Origin: DATNBT01 sp964579765
GTDB lineage: Bacteria > Acidobacteriota > Vicinamibacteria > Vicinamibacterales > CAVVIG01
DNA length: 18,549 bases
NCBI GenBank assembly: GCA_964579765.1
Contig: CAZOIK010000015.1
Location: 1 to 18,549, forward strand
Direction: 5' to 3'
Under the pieces are notes generated by a model that saw only the letters and a list, made by a program, of their open reading frames with translations, was not told the DNA's origin and searched no databases. Numbering within the stretch: position 1 is the stretch's first letter; every line of letters begins with the position of its first letter. This document shows, one piece after another, positions 14,707-18,549 of this stretch. The position numbers were made by a program, and so were the translations under genes.

Positions 14707-14744
14707 GCCCTGCGATCTCAGCGATCTCTGCGTTGATCGTCGTG
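14707..14744 (-). repeat. Right arm of the 38-bp imperfect inverted repeat
   Basis: Read on the minus strand it begins CACGACGATCAACGCAGAGA and ends GCAGGGC, matching the left arm at 12896-12933 with four mismatches. It lies 20 bases after the stop of the second cassette gene, so the pair brackets both genes. Confidence 0.8.
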
Positions 14745-14766
14745 CGTGTCTTCGCAGCGTGACACC

Positions 14767-14786
14767 GTCCGCCTGCGGGCGGCCCC
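14767..14786. repeat. Intergenic palindrome of the same family as 17145-17164
   Basis: Plus strand GTCCGCC-TGCGGGCGGCCCC, a CCGCC/GGCGG stem with a TGCG loop. It differs from the 17145-17164 copy at only two of 20 positions. It lies 11 bases beyond the stop of the 14798-17131 gene and could also act as its terminator hairpin. Confidence 0.6.
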
Positions 14787-14797
14787 AGAACTCTTCG

Positions 14798-17131
14798 TTA
14801 CGGCGTGATCAGACGCGGGCTGGCGGAACTGCTCTGGCCCTCGGCGAGCGACGCCGACGTAGACTGCAGCGCGATCGACTCGAGGAACTCCGGATCCTGC
14901 CACGCGTCGGGCCCGTCCCTGAGCACGGGCAGATCGCGCACGGCGGCGACGAAGTAGTCGCCGGGCGGCAGTCCGCGCAGGCTGAACGTGCCGCTCGCAC
15001 CTGGACCGGTGCGCCGGAAATAGCGCGACCCGGGATACCAGCGGTCGCGATCCGTCGGAAACGCGAGCACGGCGTAATCGCCCGCGACCGGCTGTCCCCG
15101 CGAATCGACCGCCGTGCCGGTGAGCTCGGTGAGGCGGTTGGTCACGACGACCTGGACCTCAGACAGCGACTGGTCGGCCGTCCCGAACGGCAGGGGCGTG
15201 TCGGTCACGTCGATCCCGTCCACGAGGACCGACTTCAGCGCCCACCCGGCCGGCGGACGCTCCAGCACCAGCCGTCGCGGCCCGTGCAGGCCGCGCAGCT
15301 CGAACGTCAGATCGGGCTGCACGTCCGCGCGCGCAATCGAGCCGTTCGCGAGCGGCGCCCGATCGAGGTCGGCGCGCTCGGGCACGATCGTCAGGCGGCG
15401 CGGCGGCTCCACGTCGGCATCGACGACGACGCGCCCGACGACCGTCGAGCCGGGCGTCGCCTGCAGCAGCACGCCGGAGACGTCGGCGCCGTTCACCGTC
15501 ACGTACTGCGACGCGAACGGGCCTTCCTCGTTGCTCGGCCCGCGCCCGCGATCGGCCTGGATCACGTACTCGCCCGGCGCCACATTCGGGAACTCGAACC
15601 GCCCGTCGTCTTGAATCCGCGCGCCCGTCGGCGTCGTGACAATCGCGCCCGACCGCGCGCTCGAGACCAGCACGAGCGTTCCGCCGAGCGGCTCGCCGTC
15701 CGGCCCGATCCGCCGGCCCGTGATGCGCGCCGTCGGCTGGGGCACGAGCGCGAGGTCCACGGCGGGAACCTCCTCAGACTGCGGCACGGCGACGAGCCTC
15801 GCGTCCGCCGGGTTCGTCGTCCCCGGAAAATACGTCGGCGCAAAGCCCGACAGATCGCCCGCCGCGGGCAGCGCGCTGACCTGGCCGATTTCGGCGCTGA
15901 TGATGTATTGGCCGGGCGGCATGCCGTAGAGGCGATACCGGCCCTGATCGTCGGTCGCCTGCATGGCTGTGCCGTTGACGCCAATCAGACGCCGGCGTCC
16001 CGCCTCGAACCGAAGCCGCGATGCCCTGACGGTGACGCCCTCGACCGGGTCGCCGAAGTCGTCCACGATCCGGCCCGTGACGGCGCTGAAGCGGGGAAGC
16101 ACGAGGTCGATCTGCGACCGCGTCTGCCCAGCGGTCACCACGACCGGCTGTCCGCGATCCGTGGGCGATCGCTGTCCGAACGCCGCCGTCCTGAAGCCCG
16201 GTTTCGACGCCGTAATCCGGTAGTCGCCCGCCGGCAGCTCGTCGAACTCGTACGCGCCGTCGTCGTTTGTCGGGACGCTCTTCGTGGTTGTACGCCGGCG
16301 TCCGCCGGCGACAACTTGCTGGACCGTCGTTCGCACGGTTGCGTTCGGCACGGACAATCCGTCGGCGCGCGTGACACGGCCGCGAATGACGCCGGTGTCC
16401 GCAGGGTCCGCGCCGTCGTTGGCATTCGACGGCGGAACGCCGATGGCGAGGAACCCGAGCGGCGATTCGCTCAATCCGACGCTCAAGCCGATGAAGTCCA
16501 CGCCGTCGTGCTCGTCGCCGGGAGCCAGCACGATGGCCTGCGCGTCGGCGAGCGTGGCCGCGGCGGGATAGAAGATCGTGCCGCGACTCACTTCTCCCGT
16601 GGCGGCGTCGAGTTGCGGCGTGATGGCGGCGACGTAATAGCGTCCCGCCGGCAGGCCGCCCGCGCGAAACTCGCCGAGGTCGTTGGTTTGAACTGTCACG
16701 ACCGGCGTGACGCCGGCCGTCGCGCCGCCGTCCGCCTGGACGAGCACGGACACCGGGACACCGATCGCGGGGTCGCCCTTATCGTCGATGACGCGGCCGA
16801 CAATCGCGGCGCTGCGCGCCAGCCGCACGTCCGCCGGCTGCCCGGCCTGCAGGGCCGCGCCCGCGACGCTCTCCTGCGCGTATCCGGCTTTGGTCACCGT
16901 CAACCGATACCGGCCGCCCGCCGCGAGCGGCGGCGACACGAATTGCCCGTTCGCGTCGCTGAAGATCGGCGCGAGCGGCCGGGCGTCGTTCGTGATGGTG
17001 ACCCGGGCGTGCGGAATCGGCGCGCCGGTGTCTGCCGCCGCCACGCGGCCGCGCACGACCGTGCCCGTCGTCTGCGCGCGGCCGATGACGGCGATCGCGA
17101 GGACGAGAACGAGCGCGGCGACGTGCTTCAT
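14798..17131 (-). CDS. Large exported protein with multiple carboxypeptidase-regulatory-like domains
   Basis: The 777-residue protein has a signal peptide (MKHVAALVLVLAIAVIGRAQ). It then carries about seven beta-sandwich domains of the carboxypeptidase-regulatory-like type, each opening with a G-x-V-x-G-R-V-like strand and closing with LPAGxY: GTVVRGRVAAADTGAPIPHA; AIVGRVIDDKGDPAIGVPVS; GVIRGRVTRADGLSVPNATV; AVTGRIVDDFGDPVEGVTVR; ARITGRRIGPDGEPLGGTLV; STVVGRVVVDADVEPPRRLT; and LTGTAVDSRGQPVAGDYAV. Such repeats build rod-like secreted or periplasmic proteins and are common in Acidobacteriota. Unlike TonB-dependent receptors with this domain, no plug or barrel follows. An in-frame palindrome lies in its third domain (16287-16315). 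It ends TAA at 14798. No enzymatic motif is visible; an adhesion, starch- or peptide-binding, or structural role is possible. Confidence 0.85.
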   Translation of the reverse strand: MKHVAALVLVLAIAVIGRAQTTGTVVRGRVAAADTGAPIPHARVTITNDARPLAPIFSDANGQFVSPPLAAGGRYRLTVTKAGYAQESVAGAALQAGQPADVRLARSAAIVGRVIDDKGDPAIGVPVSVLVQADGGATAGVTPVVTVQTNDLGEFRAGGLPAGRYYVAAITPQLDAATGEVSRGTIFYPAAATLADAQAIVLAPGDEHDGVDFIGLSVGLSESPLGFLAIGVPPSNANDGADPADTGVIRGRVTRADGLSVPNATVRTTVQQVVAGGRRRTTTKSVPTNDDGAYEFDELPAGDYRITASKPGFRTAAFGQRSPTDRGQPVVVTAGQTRSQIDLVLPRFSAVTGRIVDDFGDPVEGVTVRASRLRFEAGRRRLIGVNGTAMQATDDQGRYRLYGMPPGQYIISAEIGQVSALPAAGDLSGFAPTYFPGTTNPADARLVAVPQSEEVPAVDLALVPQPTARITGRRIGPDGEPLGGTLVLVSSARSGAIVTTPTGARIQDDGRFEFPNVAPGEYVIQADRGRGPSNEEGPFASQYVTVNGADVSGVLLQATPGSTVVGRVVVDADVEPPRRLTIVPERADLDRAPLANGSIARADVQPDLTFELRGLHGPRRLVLERPPAGWALKSVLVDGIDVTDTPLPFGTADQSLSEVQVVVTNRLTELTGTAVDSRGQPVAGDYAVLAFPTDRDRWYPGSRYFRRTGPGASGTFSLRGLPPGDYFVAAVRDLPVLRDGPDAWQDPEFLESIALQSTSASLAEGQSSSASPRLITP
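16287..16315. repeat. Near-perfect palindrome inside the multi-domain protein gene
   Basis: GTTGT-a-CGCCGGCG-tc-CGCCGGCG-ACAAC has 13-bp arms interrupted by one extra base. It sits in the coding region where the protein reads VVAGGRRRTTTKS, between two beta strands of the third domain. It may be an in-frame remnant of a palindromic element or simply GC-rich coding sequence. Confidence 0.5.
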
Positions 17132-17144
17132 CGCGTCTGGCGAG

Positions 17145-17164
17145 GTCCGCCTGAAGGCGGCCCC
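17145..17164. repeat. Intergenic palindrome overlapping the transglycosylase stop codon
   Basis: Plus strand GTCCGCC-TGAAGGCGGCCCC, a CCGCC (17147-17151) and GGCGG (17156-17160) stem with a TGAA loop. It continues into CTAC, and the minus-strand reading GTAGGGGCC provides the TAG stop of the 17164-18462 gene. It fills the 32-bp space before the next minus-strand gene. Confidence 0.6.
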
Positions 17165-18462
17165 TACTTCTTGCGGTGGGTGGTCTTCTTCTTCGACGCG
17201 GTCTTTCGGGCCGGCGCCTTCCGCGTGCGCGACGCGCTCGTGCTCGACGACTTTCTCGGCGCGTACGAGACGTAGGGCACGCCCGCAGGCACGATGAGCT
17301 CCTGGCCGGTCGCCAGCCGCGCCGTGACGCTGAGCTCGTTGGCTTCTGCCAGGTCGGACCGGCTGATGTGCAGCTTGCGCGCGATGCCGGCGAGGGTGTC
17401 GCCGCTCCTCACCGTGTAGCGCGTCAGCGAGAGCAGATCGTCGCCGGCCGCTTCGTCCATGCGGCGCGCAATCTCGATGCTCGTGCCCACGGGGACGCGC
17501 AGCGCGTAGTCGGGATCTTTGAACGGCGTCATCGGCCGACGCAGCTCCGGGTTGAGCTCCTTCAGCGTCTCAACCGGCGTGCCCGTCCATTCGGCCACCT
17601 TCTTCAGCTCGACGGCGTGCGGCAGCCGGACGGTCTCGAACTGCGGCGCGCCGTCCAGCTGGGGCAGTGCGTCGAACGAGAAGCCGTACTGCGCCGGGTT
17701 GCGGGCGATGACGATGGCCGCGAGGATCATCGGCACGTACTCGCGCGTTTCGCGGGGCAGCGCCCACGGCCGTGCCGCGAGCGACCAGAAGTCGGCGCGC
17801 CCGACGCGCTTGATCGCCTGCTGCACGCGTCCCGGTCCGCTGTTGTAGGACGCCAGCGCGAGCTGCCAGTCGCCGCCGAACGTGTCGGCCAGCGACTTCA
17901 GGTAGTTGGCGGCCGCGATCGTCGCCTTCTCGGGATTCGAGCGCTCGTCCACATAGAAGTCATGGCGCAGCCCGTTCTCGAGCGCGGTGCCCGTCATGAA
18001 CTGCCAGACGCCTTTCGCGCTCGCTCGTGAAATGGCGTCGGGACGGAACGCGCTCTCGACGAGCGGCACGTACGCGAGATCCGGCGGCAGGCCCTGCGAG
18101 GTGAACACTTTCTGAATCATCGGCAGGTACTGCGCGCCGCGGCGCATGCCGGTTTCCATGAAGTCGTGCAGACGCGTCTGGAAGAGCTCGATGTACGACA
18201 GCACGCGTTGATTCAGCGGAACGGAGAGCTGTCGTGCGGTGGGCAGCGCCGCGCCGGCGAGCGAGAGCGTCGATGCCGGAAGCAGCTCGACGGTCTCAGT
18301 GGGCAGCGCCGGCTTGTCGCCCGCGGCCGCCGCGTCGAGCGCCGCCGCGTCTCCGGCTGAGGCCGAGTCGAGCGCCTGCGCGTGCGTCGTCCGGCCGCGC
18401 CCCGCGAGCAGGAGGATCACGAAGCACGCGACAATCCGCCACGGCGGGCTGAGACGCTTCAT
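17164..18462 (-). CDS. mltD: MltD-like membrane-bound lytic murein transglycosylase with LysM domain
   Basis: The 432-residue protein has an N-terminal signal or anchor (WRIVACFVILLLAGRG) and a low-complexity Ala/Asp linker to about residue 60. The SLT catalytic domain spans roughly 110-260: LPPDLAYVPLVESAFRPDAI with catalytic Glu136, SRASAKGVWQFMTGTA, and LALASYNSGPGRVQQAIKRV. A degenerate LysM-like segment lies near 277-326 (HAVELKKVAEWTGTPVETLK), and a clear LysM at 349-391 (YTVRSGDTLAGIARKLHISR, LATGQELIVPAG). The enzyme cleaves peptidoglycan glycan strands to give anhydromuropeptides. A very basic tail (RKAPARKTASKKKTTHRKK) ends the protein and may hold it to nucleic acid or acidic wall polymers. 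The start follows a TTGACG/TACTCT promoter-like pair closely. Confidence 0.92.
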   Translation of the reverse strand: MKRLSPPWRIVACFVILLLAGRGRTTHAQALDSASAGDAAALDAAAAGDKPALPTETVELLPASTLSLAGAALPTARQLSVPLNQRVLSYIELFQTRLHDFMETGMRRGAQYLPMIQKVFTSQGLPPDLAYVPLVESAFRPDAISRASAKGVWQFMTGTALENGLRHDFYVDERSNPEKATIAAANYLKSLADTFGGDWQLALASYNSGPGRVQQAIKRVGRADFWSLAARPWALPRETREYVPMILAAIVIARNPAQYGFSFDALPQLDGAPQFETVRLPHAVELKKVAEWTGTPVETLKELNPELRRPMTPFKDPDYALRVPVGTSIEIARRMDEAAGDDLLSLTRYTVRSGDTLAGIARKLHISRSDLAEANELSVTARLATGQELIVPAGVPYVSYAPRKSSSTSASRTRKAPARKTASKKKTTHRKK

Positions 18463-18472
18463 GCCAGGAAGC

Positions 18473-18502
18473 AGAGTAACAGCCCGGCTCAGCCTTCGTC
18501 AA
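18473..18502 (-). promoter_or_regulatory. Candidate promoter of the transglycosylase gene
   Basis: On the minus strand TTGACG (18502-18497) and TACTCT (18478-18473) are separated by 18 bp, a good fit to the housekeeping sigma consensus. The -10 box ends ten bases before the ATG at 18462, leaving a leader of only a few bases. Upstream of it to 18549 no gene is seen. Confidence 0.55.
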
Positions 18503-18549
18503 CCTAAGTCGAAGCCGGTCAGAAGTTGCGGTATTGCTGAGATTAAAGT

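Noticed and set aside
14759..17275. Long plus-strand frame antisense to the multi-domain protein, with further long antisense frames at 3834-5096 and opposite the coiled-coil gene
   Set aside because: These are mirror frames of GC-rich genes: arginine- and alanine-rich composition, no motifs, and they start and stop without regard to gene spacing. The sense strand has clear domains.
1..18549. CRISPR arrays, tRNA or rRNA genes
   Set aside because: No regularly spaced direct repeats, and no tRNA- or rRNA-like sequence was noticed on either strand.

Overview
The window is high-GC bacterial chromosome. Its gene content suggests Acidobacteriota, probably class Vicinamibacteria: an exported PWGEPDLQGVW-type protein, a secreted protein built from many carboxypeptidase-regulatory-like domains, a solitary sigma/anti-sigma pair, and many short intergenic palindromes. 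This placement is inference from gene families; no rRNA or other phylogenetic marker is present.

Layout. (1) 1-2074: a TolC-type outer-membrane protein (minus, cut by the window edge) diverges from an ECF-like sigma factor, which is followed by a small zinc-finger anti-sigma protein. (2) 2043-7260: an exported inorganic-sulfur oxidation locus. On the minus strand a tightly overlapped operon encodes a Tat-exported DsrE-like protein, an exported DUF442/BLH-type cysteine-loop protein, a SoxC-like molybdoenzyme and a single-haem SoxD-like cytochrome. Divergent from it, across 48 bp, is a TsdA-like dihaem cytochrome. Convergent with tsdA are a TauE/SafE exporter and a DUF1634 membrane protein. (3) 7295-10034, minus strand: an exported PDLQGVW-family protein, an overlooked 52-residue ORF, and the YifB/ComM AAA ATPase. 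(4) 10163-12889: a 908-residue, almost uninterrupted coiled-coil protein without signal peptide or membrane anchor. (5) 12896-14744: two exported proteins of unknown function, apparently lower in GC, bracketed by a 38-bp imperfect inverted repeat. (6) 14798-18462, minus strand: a large multi-domain exported beta-sandwich protein and an MltD-like lytic transglycosylase with a LysM domain.

How the genes fit together. The sulfur genes suggest a periplasmic pathway. TsdA would join thiosulfate to tetrathionate or otherwise handle thiosulfate electrons. The exported DsrE and DUF442 proteins each offer a single reactive cysteine in a conserved context and could carry or transfer sulfane sulfur. SoxC with its cytochrome would oxidise sulfur bound to a carrier, or sulfite. 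TauE/DUF1634 would move sulfite or another sulfur anion across the membrane. No SoxYZ, SoxXA or SoxB is seen here, so the carrier is unknown. This reading rests on family knowledge and co-localisation.

The most interesting structures beyond the genes are three. A family of GTAG-edged palindromes lies between genes, and its edge TAG serves as the stop codon of three genes. The inverted repeat around the two-gene cassette is the second. The third is a set of -10-like boxes placed only 7-10 nt before start codons, which hints at leaderless transcription. I saw no tRNA, rRNA, transposase gene or CRISPR array, and no gene-free stretch longer than about 130 bp.
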